Below are positions 1-6,832 of a DNA stretch of 23,623 bases, one piece after another. The stretch spans positions 3,495 through 27,117 of the forward strand of contig DDYM01000034.1 of NCBI GenBank assembly GCA_002347985.1, written 5' to 3'. The position numbers and the translations under genes were made by a program. The stretch comes from Bacteroidetes bacterium UBA2234. Its GTDB lineage: Bacteria > Bacteroidota > Bacteroidia > NS11-12g > UBA955. The notes under the pieces were generated by a model, which ran no database searches, had not been told where the DNA came from, and worked only from the letters and a program-made list of their open reading frames with translations. Position 1 is the stretch's first letter, and each line of letters starts with the position of its first letter.

Positions 1-449
1 GGTTGGTGGGCGAAAAACGAACCGGGTGTGGCGTGGGTGAGTTCACAGGTGACCGCGATGCCCGTTGATTTGCCTTGTAGATGGGCGATTTCGGATAGGG
101 TGATGGGCTTTGTGCTATCGGCGGCCATTCCAATCATATAGTTGTTGGCTTTTTTGCCTGTAGACAAGGCCGTTGCCCCTGCGCCGCTATCGGTAATAAA
201 ATCGTTGGCGCTCGAGGTGAGACTGAATCCAATGATGGGAAAATCGGTGAAAACCACCGCTGCACTGTCCATGTCGTTGATTCCCTGCGTGCGCTTGGCG
301 TTGTAAGCACTCCATTGCGCAAGTCCGGTGCCATCGCCAATGATCAAGACGATGTGTTTGGGGGCTTTGGGTTTTTTGGGTTTGGCCGCGGCGATGGTGG
401 GCGATGCACAAAAAATGAGGGTTAGAGCGATAAGGATTCTGCGATTCAC
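1..449 (-). CDS. Alkaline phosphatase (PhoA superfamily), 5' part only
   Basis: Only the first 149 codons are present; the gene runs off the left edge of the window. The GTG at 449-447 is the only reasonable start, because an in-frame TAA lies four codons upstream. Residues 1-21 form a signal peptide ending near IAAA, so the enzyme should be exported. A short Lys/Pro-rich stretch follows. VLIIGDGTG (D39) is the first metal-binding strand of alkaline phosphatases. TDSGAGATALSTG matches the E. coli nucleophile motif TDSAASATAWSTG, with the nucleophile serine at residue 88. THATPGSFFAH is another conserved block of the family. The enzyme hydrolyses phosphate monoesters in the periplasm or at the surface. 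The annotation is firm at family level; substrate preference cannot be read because the C-terminal half is missing. The gene is divergent from the dehydrogenase at 552. Confidence 0.88.
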   Translation of the reverse strand, partial: MNRRILIALTLIFCASPTIAAAKPKKPKAPKHIVLIIGDGTGLAQWSAYNAKRTQGINDMDSAAVVFTDFPIIGFSLTSSANDFITDSGAGATALSTGKKANNYMIGMAADSTKPITLSEIAHLQGKSTGIAVTCELTHATPGSFFAHQ

Positions 450-453
450 AACA

Positions 454-461
454 CAAAATTA
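454..461 (-). promoter_or_regulatory. Candidate -7 box for alkaline phosphatase gene
   Basis: The minus strand reads TAATTTTG, a full match to the Bacteroidota -7 consensus TAnnTTTG, ending only 4 nt before the GTG start. A TTG about 23 nt further upstream could be the -33 element. If this box is used, transcription would start at or very near the GTG, giving a leaderless or almost leaderless mRNA. Confidence 0.4.
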
Positions 462-486
462 CATCTCAATAATCACTGGTTTGCCA

Positions 487-503
487 ATTAACGTAACGTT
501 AAT
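487..503. promoter_or_regulatory. 17-bp perfect palindrome, operator candidate
   Basis: ATTAACGT and ACGTTAAT form a perfect 8-bp inverted repeat around a single central A. It lies in the 102-bp divergent gap between the alkaline phosphatase and the P5C dehydrogenase. It covers the likely -33 region of the phosphatase promoter and lies just upstream of the expected -33 position of the dehydrogenase. The shape and position fit a dimeric repressor or activator site, but no regulator gene is visible nearby. Confidence 0.45.
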
Positions 504-528
504 CCAACAAAAGCTGCAAAATCCGTTG

Positions 529-536
529 TATTTTTG
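529..536 (+). promoter_or_regulatory. Candidate -7 box for P5C dehydrogenase gene
   Basis: TATTTTTG matches the Bacteroidota TAnnTTTG consensus and ends 15 nt before the ATG at 552. The leader would be under 10 nt. No convincing -33 TTTG lies at the right distance. Confidence 0.4.
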
Positions 537-551
537 CAGTAATTCAAGATT

Positions 552-2180
552 ATGAACGGAACATTTCACATCCCCCAGGCCATCAACGAACCCATTTACG
601 AGTATGCATCAGGCAGCAACGAGCGCAAGTCTTTGCAAGCCGCTTTGAAAGATGCACGCAGCAAAGTAGAAGACATCCCAATGTACATCGGTTCGGAAGA
701 AGTGAGAACGGGCGATGTGCATGATTTGTTCCCGCCCCATGATCGCCACCACAAAATCGGTCAGTACCACAGAGGCAATGGCAGCCACGTGCAACAAGCC
801 ATCGACGCTGCTTTGGCGGCTAAGCCCATGTGGGAGTCTATGCCTTGGGAGCAACGCGCCGCGATTTTCTTGAAGGCCGCCGAGCTCATGGCCACCAAAT
901 ATCGCTATGTGTTGAACGCCTCTACCATGTTGGCGCAGAGCAAGAACGCGTTCCAATCAGAAATCGATTCGATCTGTGAAATGGTTGATTTCTTGCGCTT
1001 CAACGTGCAATACATGGCAGAAATCTACAACGAGCAGCCACCTGCGAACGCCAAAGGAATTTGGAATCGCTTGGAATACCGTCCGCTCGAAGGATTTATC
1101 TTCGCCTTAACCCCCTTTAACTTTACCGCAATCGCGGGTAACTTGCCAACAGCACCTGCCATGATGGGCAACGTGATTGTTTGGAAGCCCGCCGATTCTC
1201 AGATTTATAGTGCCAACGTGTTGATGCGCATCTTCAAAGAAGCGGGATTGCCCGATGGTGTTGTGAATTTGGTATATGCAGACGGACCAGAAACTGGTGA
1301 TGTGATTTTCAATCACCCCGATTTCTCTGGCATTCACTTTACAGGCAGTACCGGTGTGTTCCGTCACATTTGGCAGACCATCGGCACCAACATCGCCAAG
1401 TACCGCAGCTATCCCCGCATCGTGGGTGAAACCGGTGGTAAGGATTTCATTTTGGCGCACAGCAGTGCCCAGGTGGATGTGTTGGTCGCCGCCATCATCC
1501 GTGGTTCTTTTGAATTCCAAGGACAGAAATGCTCTGCGGCAAGTCGCGTTTACATTCCTCAGAGTTTGTGGCCAGCGGTAAAAGCAAAATTGTTGACAGA
1601 AATGGCCACGATCAAAGTGGGTCCAACAGAAGACTTTACCAATTTCGTGAATGCCGTGATCGACGAGCGTGCGTTCAACAAAATCAAGGGATACATCGAC
1701 CAAGCCAAAGCGGATGGGGTAGAAGTGTTGTTTGGTGGCAATTGCGACATGAGCAAGGGCTACTTCATTGAGCCAACCATTTTGATGGCACCTTCTGCGC
1801 ATTATCGTACCATGTGCGAAGAGATTTTTGGTCCGGTCGTTACCATTTGGATCTACGCCGATGCTGAATGGAGCGATATGTTTGAAATCGTAGACAAGAC
1901 CAGCGAATACGCATTAACAGGGGCGGTATTGGCTCAAGACCGTCAAGCCATCACCGATGCCACTTGGGCTTTGAGAAACAGTGCGGGTAACTTCTACATC
2001 AACGACAAGCCAACGGGTGCGGTGGTAGGACAGCAGCCATTTGGTGGTGGAAGAGGCAGCGGAACGAACGATAAAGCGGGTGCTAAGGTGAATTTGTTGC
2101 GTTGGGTGAGTCAGCGTACCATCAAGGAGACGTTTGTGCCACCAACCGACTATCGTTATCCGTTTTTGCAGGCGGATTAA
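552..2180 (+). CDS. pruA: L-glutamate gamma-semialdehyde (1-pyrroline-5-carboxylate) dehydrogenase
   Basis: 542 aa, the usual length for a stand-alone P5C dehydrogenase of the aldehyde dehydrogenase superfamily. It oxidises glutamate semialdehyde to glutamate with NAD+, the second step of proline catabolism, in the cytosol. Visible motifs are TPFNFTAIAGN (substrate/NAD region), the Rossmann loop FTGSTGVF, VGETGGKDF with the general base Glu293, and FQGQKCSAASR with the catalytic Cys327. The C-terminus carries PFGGGRGSGTNDKAGA, typical of the P5CDH clade rather than generic aldehyde dehydrogenases. The ATG at 552 sits just behind a -7-like box and has no Shine-Dalgarno sequence. No proline dehydrogenase gene is in the window, so this is a monofunctional PruA, not a PutA fusion. 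It ends 1 nt from the stop of the convergent PLP-enzyme gene. Confidence 0.93.
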   Translation: MNGTFHIPQAINEPIYEYASGSNERKSLQAALKDARSKVEDIPMYIGSEEVRTGDVHDLFPPHDRHHKIGQYHRGNGSHVQQAIDAALAAKPMWESMPWEQRAAIFLKAAELMATKYRYVLNASTMLAQSKNAFQSEIDSICEMVDFLRFNVQYMAEIYNEQPPANAKGIWNRLEYRPLEGFIFALTPFNFTAIAGNLPTAPAMMGNVIVWKPADSQIYSANVLMRIFKEAGLPDGVVNLVYADGPETGDVIFNHPDFSGIHFTGSTGVFRHIWQTIGTNIAKYRSYPRIVGETGGKDFILAHSSAQVDVLVAAIIRGSFEFQGQKCSAASRVYIPQSLWPAVKAKLLTEMATIKVGPTEDFTNFVNAVIDERAFNKIKGYIDQAKADGVEVLFGGNCDMSKGYFIEPTILMAPSAHYRTMCEEIFGPVVTIWIYADAEWSDMFEIVDKTSEYALTGAVLAQDRQAITDATWALRNSAGNFYINDKPTGAVVGQQPFGGGRGSGTNDKAGAKVNLLRWVSQRTIKETFVPPTDYRYPFLQAD

Positions 2181-2181
2181 A

Positions 2182-3018
2182 TCAAATCGATTTAACGAGT
2201 TGCTCGAATAAAACGCGCGACACTGTATTTTTCAACTTCTTGCCTTGGTAATCAGCTACCCAGTTGATTCCACGCGTGGCAGAAGTGGTGAAGATTTCTT
2301 CAGAAGCACTCAAATCGATTTCGCTGATGGGGCGTTCTTGGATGGAATATCCATAGGCATCAGCCAGTTGCATAATCACTTTGCGCATCACTCCATCGAT
2401 ACAATATTCAGAAATGGGCGGGGTGAGAAGAAATTCGCCTTTTACCACAAAAATGTTAGACGATACGCTTTCGCAGGGTCGTCCGTATTCGTTGAATATC
2501 ACCACATCGTCCAAACCATGCTCTTTGGCATAAATGCCGGCCAAGGTGTAAACGAGGGCAGAACAGGTTTTTAGGGTAGAGGTATAGTTGCTGTTTTTTA
2601 CCAACTCTTTGTAGGTGCCAATGTTCAGGCCTTCCTCATTCCATTGATAGGGTCCAACGCCTTTTGTTTCATTGATTTCGGTCACCATGCACACGTTGGA
2701 GTCGTTGGGAGTATACAAACCCTCGGCGTCTCTGAAAATGGTGAGTCGGATCCTTGCCGATGCGAAGTTGGCATCTTTGCAGGCCTTCAGGACGGTGGTT
2801 TCCCAAGAAATCTCATCCCACCATGTGGGGAGGTTCAATTTGAGCAACAGCGCCGATTTTCTGATGCGATCTGCATGCAAAGGCAATTGAAGTATGCGTC
2901 CATCAGACAGTTTACAACTTTCAAAAAAACCATCGCCATAGCGGTAGCCACGGCTGCTTGGTGCGAAATATGGGGCGTTTTCGTCGACTATTGTATTGTT
3001 GATGATGTAAATGGCCAT
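2182..3018 (-). CDS. Class IV PLP-dependent enzyme, probably aminodeoxychorismate lyase-like
   Basis: 278 aa from the ATG at 3018. The open frame extends 9 codons upstream to a TTG at 3045, but the ATG follows an A-rich stretch and gives the expected N-terminus (MAIYIINNT). Fold type IV hallmarks are GYRYGDGFFES near the N-terminus, the catalytic lysine in TSTLKTCSAL (about residue 150), Glu183 in GRPCESVSSNIFVV for the pyridine nitrogen, and a C-terminal TTSATRGI loop that binds the PLP phosphate or substrate. The family includes PabC (4-amino-4-deoxychorismate lyase, folate synthesis), D-amino-acid aminotransferase and IlvE. Length and the GDGFFE block favour PabC, and a true IlvE is present elsewhere in the window. 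The exact substrate is inferred. It is the last gene of the etfB-etfA-nuclease run, 61 nt after the nuclease stop. Confidence 0.75.
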   Translation of the reverse strand: MAIYIINNTIVDENAPYFAPSSRGYRYGDGFFESCKLSDGRILQLPLHADRIRKSALLLKLNLPTWWDEISWETTVLKACKDANFASARIRLTIFRDAEGLYTPNDSNVCMVTEINETKGVGPYQWNEEGLNIGTYKELVKNSNYTSTLKTCSALVYTLAGIYAKEHGLDDVVIFNEYGRPCESVSSNIFVVKGEFLLTPPISEYCIDGVMRKVIMQLADAYGYSIQERPISEIDLSASEEIFTTSATRGINWVADYQGKKLKNTVSRVLFEQLVKSI

Positions 3019-3079
3019 GATGGGTTGTTCTTTAAAATGATGCAATAAAAGATATTAAATGAATTGAAAACGGATAGGT

Positions 3080-3700
3080 TTATTGACGTCGTTTGATTTC
3101 GTCTCTAATTTTTGCCGCTTTGCTATAGTCTTCGTCGTTTATCGCATCGTCCAACATTTGTTCGAGTTCCTCCAGGGATATTTTTGCATAGCCAGAAGGC
3201 ACAAAGGTATTTTCTGTTGGTTCTACGAGGTCGTCCATTTGTTGACCCGGCATCTCAATCTCATCCTCATCGTCGATATGTTCGTCGCTGTAAGCCGCTT
3301 CCAACAAAATCGATTCCATACAAAAAATAGGGGCTCTGAATTTGATTCCCAGCGCAATCGCATCGCTAGTTCGAGCGTCTAAAACCACCAATTTACTGGT
3401 GCCATCGTTCACGCAGAGGCAGGTAATTCCGGCGAAGTAGATGCCTTCGTCTAATCGTTCAATGTTGATTTCCGTAACGGTGATATCGAACTCTTTGAGG
3501 GCGGAGGTAAATAAATCGTGGGTAAGGGGTCTACTGGGTTTCATCCCTTCCAATTCCATCGATATGGCTTGTGCTTCAAAGCCACCGATGATAATAGGTA
3601 GGATGCGATTTCCGTTGAGTTCCTTGAGATAAAGTGTATAGGCGCCGTGAGAATGGGCAGGAACGATGTTCCGAATTACCATTTCAACGCGGGCGCTCAT
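3080..3700 (-). CDS. Bifunctional nuclease family protein (BFN/DUF151) with C-terminal UVR motif
   Basis: 206 aa. Residues 1 to about 135 form the BFN (DUF151) domain, with PIIIGGFEAQAISMELEG, RPLTHDL and LDARTSDAIALGIKFRAPI, all strongly conserved in the family. An acidic linker (HIDDEDEIEMPG) follows. The last 35 residues form a UvrB/UvrC-type motif (LEELEQMLDDAINDEDY, then KAAKIRDEIKRR), a helical hairpin that mediates protein contact in nucleotide excision repair proteins. Characterised plant BFN homologues have combined RNase and DNase activity; the bacterial role is poorly defined. The gene lies 15 nt downstream of etfA and is probably cotranscribed with it. No signal peptide is present, so it should be cytosolic. 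Confidence 0.85.
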   Translation of the reverse strand: MSARVEMVIRNIVPAHSHGAYTLYLKELNGNRILPIIIGGFEAQAISMELEGMKPSRPLTHDLFTSALKEFDITVTEINIERLDEGIYFAGITCLCVNDGTSKLVVLDARTSDAIALGIKFRAPIFCMESILLEAAYSDEHIDDEDEIEMPGQQMDDLVEPTENTFVPSGYAKISLEELEQMLDDAINDEDYSKAAKIRDEIKRRQ

Positions 3701-3715
3701 TTTTTTATCCGTTAA

Positions 3716-4657
3716 TTAGTTTTTAGCTGCCGCAATCAGTTGAGGCAATATTTCAAACGCGTCTCCAACAATGCCATAATCTGCGGCTTTGAAGAAAGGA
3801 GCTTCGGGATCTTTGTTGATGGCAACAATGACTTTAGAAGAGCTCACACCTGCCAAATGCTGAATGGCACCAGAGATACCAACGGCGATGTACAAGTTTG
3901 GTTTGATGGTGATACCTGTTTGTCCCACGTGTTCGCTGTGCGGTCTCCAATCCATATCGCTTACGGGTTTAGAGCAAGCGGTGGCAGCACCCAAAGCGGT
4001 TGCCAAATCTTCAATCATGTGCCAATTTTCTGGGCCTTTCATTCCACGACCGCCACTCACGACAACTTCGGCTTCGGTCAAAGGGATTTTGCCTGTTACT
4101 TTGTTCACCGCATCGATGTTCAATCCGGTGGAGCCCAAGCTGCTTGATGCAGATTCTACAACTGCCGATTCACCAAACGTTTTGATTTCGAAGGAGTTTG
4201 GAGTGATGGCAATCACTTTTTTATCGCGTTGAAGGTTCACGAAAGCGAAGGCTTTTCCTGAAAATACGCTGCGTTTTACTTGGAATCCATTGCTGGTATC
4301 GGGCATGCTCACCACGTTGGTAGCCAAAGATGCTCCCATGAGTTGGGCAAGGCGAGGGGCAAGTGATTTTCCGGTGTAGGTGTTGCTGATGATCACAGTG
4401 CTCGCGCTCACTTCGTTCGCGCTCGCATTCACCGCCGCCGCATACGCGTCGGCCGTGAATGAATCCGATGTTTGAATCGTCTTCACCACATGTGCACCAT
4501 ATTCCCCCAACTCCGAAGCATTCGCGCCATTGCCAATGGCAATCGCTACAACCTTGCTTCCCAACATATCGGCAACCTGTCTGCCGTAAGATACCGCCTC
4601 GAAGGTGGCCTTCTTGAATTTTCCGTCGCTGATTTCAGCAAATACTAAAACTGACAT
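3716..4657 (-). CDS. etfA: Electron transfer flavoprotein subunit alpha
   Basis: 313 aa, normal length. EtfA pairs with EtfB to form the FAD- and AMP-containing heterodimer that takes electrons from acyl-CoA dehydrogenases and related flavoenzymes and passes them towards quinone. The N-terminal half is the alpha/beta domain shared with EtfB. The C-terminal FAD-binding domain is clear: VVSGGRGMKGPENW (200-212), EHVGQTG (242-248), YIAVGISGAIQHLAG (256-270), VAINKDPEAPFF (278-289) and DYGIVGD (293-299). Its ATG begins 1 nt after the etfB stop, which indicates translational coupling. The nuclease gene follows 15 nt downstream. Confidence 0.95.
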   Translation of the reverse strand: MSVLVFAEISDGKFKKATFEAVSYGRQVADMLGSKVVAIAIGNGANASELGEYGAHVVKTIQTSDSFTADAYAAAVNASANEVSASTVIISNTYTGKSLAPRLAQLMGASLATNVVSMPDTSNGFQVKRSVFSGKAFAFVNLQRDKKVIAITPNSFEIKTFGESAVVESASSSLGSTGLNIDAVNKVTGKIPLTEAEVVVSGGRGMKGPENWHMIEDLATALGAATACSKPVSDMDWRPHSEHVGQTGITIKPNLYIAVGISGAIQHLAGVSSSKVIVAINKDPEAPFFKAADYGIVGDAFEILPQLIAAAKN

Positions 4658-4658
4658 A

Positions 4659-5390
4659 TTAAATGACTTTGGCTTCGTTTCTTAAAATATCGATGAGTTT
4701 TCCTGCTTCGCTCGCATCAATCAAGCGTACACCCGACTTGGCTGCTGGCAATTCATAGGAAGCATAGTTGGCGAAATTCGCTGTCGCTTGAGGTGCCAAC
4801 ACCTGCAATGGCTTTGTTCGCGCCGCCATAATACCACGCATATTTGGAATCCTAGGTTCGCACAATTCTTTCTGCGCACTCGCCACACAAGGTCCAGCAC
4901 AACTAACTGTCTCTCTGCCACCATCAATGTCGCGGTCGAACGAGAACTTGCCATCGGCGTAATCAATGCGAGTAACCACATTGATTGAAGTGATTCCCAA
5001 CAACGATCCCAACATGCCACAAACCACACCGCCGTTATAGTCGATGCTCTCTCTGCCTGTCAAAATCAAATCGTAACCCACAGCAATCTTCGCGATCTCC
5101 TCGGCCACGTACTGCGCGTCTGTTGGATCTGCATCGATGCGAATGGCTTCGTTGGCCCCCATACTCAGGGCTTTCCGAATCACTGGCTCCGATTCCGCTC
5201 TGCCCACATGGACAATGGTTAACGTGCCGCCATTGGCTTCGGCAATTTCTAATCCGCGGGTAACCGCCAATTCGTCGTAGGGATTTAAAATGTACTGTAC
5301 ACCGGCAGTATTAAACTGCGAATTGTTTTCGGTGAAAGTGATTTTTGTAGTGGTATCCGGAACCACACTGATGCAAGCAAGGATTTTCAT
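4659..5390 (-). CDS. etfB: Electron transfer flavoprotein subunit beta
   Basis: 243 aa. It has the EtfB features NPYDELAVTRGLEIAE (36-51), DLILTGRESIDYNGG (107-121) and the C-terminal signature region PRIPNMRGIMAARTKPL (179-195), equivalent to the EtfB family signature. It binds AMP and forms the heterodimer with EtfA. It is the first gene of the minus-strand run, with a good -7 box at 5412-5419 and a leader of about 15 nt. The start ATG at 5390 gives MKILACISVVPDT, the usual EtfB N-terminus. There is no acyl-CoA dehydrogenase or EtfD gene nearby, so the electron donor is encoded elsewhere. Confidence 0.95.
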   Translation of the reverse strand: MKILACISVVPDTTTKITFTENNSQFNTAGVQYILNPYDELAVTRGLEIAEANGGTLTIVHVGRAESEPVIRKALSMGANEAIRIDADPTDAQYVAEEIAKIAVGYDLILTGRESIDYNGGVVCGMLGSLLGITSINVVTRIDYADGKFSFDRDIDGGRETVSCAGPCVASAQKELCEPRIPNMRGIMAARTKPLQVLAPQATANFANYASYELPAAKSGVRLIDASEAGKLIDILRNEAKVI

Positions 5391-5411
5391 TCCGGTCTAT
5401 TAAATATTTTA

Positions 5412-5419
5412 CAAAAATA
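5412..5419 (-). promoter_or_regulatory. Candidate -7 box of the etfBA operon
   Basis: The minus strand reads TATTTTTG, a full match to TAnnTTTG, ending 21 nt before the etfB ATG. A -33 element is not obvious (a TTTC lies about 23 nt upstream). It probably drives etfB, etfA, the nuclease gene and the PabC-like gene. Confidence 0.5.
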
Positions 5420-5440
5420 GCAAATTTTCCTCGGCTTTGT

Positions 5441-5470
5441 TTGAAAGAAGTCCCCAAGTTGGTAGTTTCG
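5441..5470 (+). promoter_or_regulatory. Candidate promoter of the Mpl-like gene
   Basis: TTG at 5441-5443 (within TGTTTG) as -33 element, a 19-nt spacer, then TAGTTTCG at 5463-5470, 7 of 8 to TAnnTTTG once the free positions are allowed. The predicted start site is about 5477, a few nt before the ATG at 5483. This argues that the in-frame TTG at 5441 is part of the promoter and not the start codon. Confidence 0.4.
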
Positions 5471-5482
5471 TTCTTTCAACAC

Positions 5483-6832
5483 ATGAATTATCATTTTATC
5501 GCGATCGGTGGGGCAGTGATGCACAATTTGGCTTTAGAGCTACAACACAACAAACATAAGGTCTCCGGGAGCGACGATGAGATTTTTGAGCCCGCAAAAT
5601 CCCGTTTATCAGCCGCGGGATTGCTTCCCGATGCACACGGTTGGTTTCCAGAAAAAATCACATCCGATTTGGATGGGGTTATCGTAGGCATGCATGCCAA
5701 ACAAGACAACCCAGAACTGTTGCGCGCCATAGATCTTGGAATCCCCACATACAGCTTCCCCGAGTTTATTTACCACCATAGCAGAAACAAGACCCGATTG
5801 GTGATGGCCGGAAGCCATGGAAAAACTACCTGCACAGGGATGCTGATGCACATTCTCAAATCTTACCGCGATTTCGACTACCTCGTGGGTTCCCAATTGC
5901 CTGGGTTTGAGCGAATGGTGAAATTGTCCGATGCGCCCTTGATCGTCATTGAAGGCGATGAATATCTTACATCGCCCTTGGATCTGAGGCCCAAGTTTGT
6001 TCATTACAAAGCCCATGCAGCCATGATCACCGGCATCGCTTGGGACCACGTAAACGTTTTTCCAACCGAAGAAATTTATCATAACCAGTTTTCATTGTTG
6101 ATCGATACGCTGCAGCCTGGCGGACATCTATTCTGGTTCAATGGCGATGCGGCCCTGCAAAACATCGTACAGAAAAGCGGATTTCCTCAACAAGAAAGTT
6201 ACGATGCGCCCCAATATCAAAATGTGAAGGGTGGGACAGAAGTGACAGTGAATAATGAGGTGTATAGATTGCCATTTTACGGACGACATAATTTGCAGAA
6301 CGCGGCAGGTGTTGTAAAAATGGCATCCACCATTGGGATAACGGAAGCGGAGGCTTGGTCGGCCTTGGAAACCTTCCCCGGAACCGCCAAACGCCTAGAA
6401 CCCATTCTTGAAACCGAAAAACTCACCGTAATCCGCGATTTTGCCCATGCGCCTTCCAAAGTGGAAGCTTCTGTATTTGCCGTTCGAGAGCAATATCCTA
6501 ACCACAAATTTGTTGCGGTGTTTGAAGTGCATACCTACAGTAGCCTAAATCCTGAATTTATGGGTCGATACAAGGGCACCCTAGCTCCCGCAGATGATGT
6601 TTGTATCCTCTTCGATCCCCATGTTTTTGAACTCAAACGAATGGACGTCCCAACCAAAGAAACCGTGGAATTGAGATTTGGAAAGGGCAAGGCTATGAGT
6701 GAACTGGGAGAATTAACAACTTGGTTGTCTGATGCCATAAAAACCGATCAACCCGTAGTTGTTTTGTTGATGAGCAGTGGCAATTTGGCTGGTTTGGATT
6801 TGAATTATTTCACCAAATCCAATCTCTCATAA
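5483..6832 (+). CDS. mpl: Mpl-like UDP-MurNAc:muropeptide ligase (Mur ligase family)
   Basis: 449 aa from the ATG at 5483; the open frame reaches an upstream TTG at 5441 that coincides with a promoter element. The Mur ligase order is complete: an N-terminal Rossmann-type domain (HFIAIGGAVMHNLALEL, then VSGSD), the ATP P-loop AGSHGKTTCTGM (109-120), the magnesium/ATP site IEGDEY (156-161), ITGIAWDHVNVF (182-193), GRHNLQNAAG (267-276) and the C-terminal-domain motif RDFAHAPSKVEAS (318-330). The WDH with VFPT and the short DFAHAP motif favour Mpl, which ligates recycled L-Ala-gamma-D-Glu-mesoDap tripeptide to UDP-MurNAc, over the de novo enzyme MurC. The convergent neighbour is a NagZ-like wall hydrolase, which supports recycling. 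The 3' end overlaps that gene by 28 nt. MurC itself remains a lower-probability alternative. Confidence 0.82.
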   Translation: MNYHFIAIGGAVMHNLALELQHNKHKVSGSDDEIFEPAKSRLSAAGLLPDAHGWFPEKITSDLDGVIVGMHAKQDNPELLRAIDLGIPTYSFPEFIYHHSRNKTRLVMAGSHGKTTCTGMLMHILKSYRDFDYLVGSQLPGFERMVKLSDAPLIVIEGDEYLTSPLDLRPKFVHYKAHAAMITGIAWDHVNVFPTEEIYHNQFSLLIDTLQPGGHLFWFNGDAALQNIVQKSGFPQQESYDAPQYQNVKGGTEVTVNNEVYRLPFYGRHNLQNAAGVVKMASTIGITEAEAWSALETFPGTAKRLEPILETEKLTVIRDFAHAPSKVEASVFAVREQYPNHKFVAVFEVHTYSSLNPEFMGRYKGTLAPADDVCILFDPHVFELKRMDVPTKETVELRFGKGKAMSELGELTTWLSDAIKTDQPVVVLLMSSGNLAGLDLNYFTKSNLS

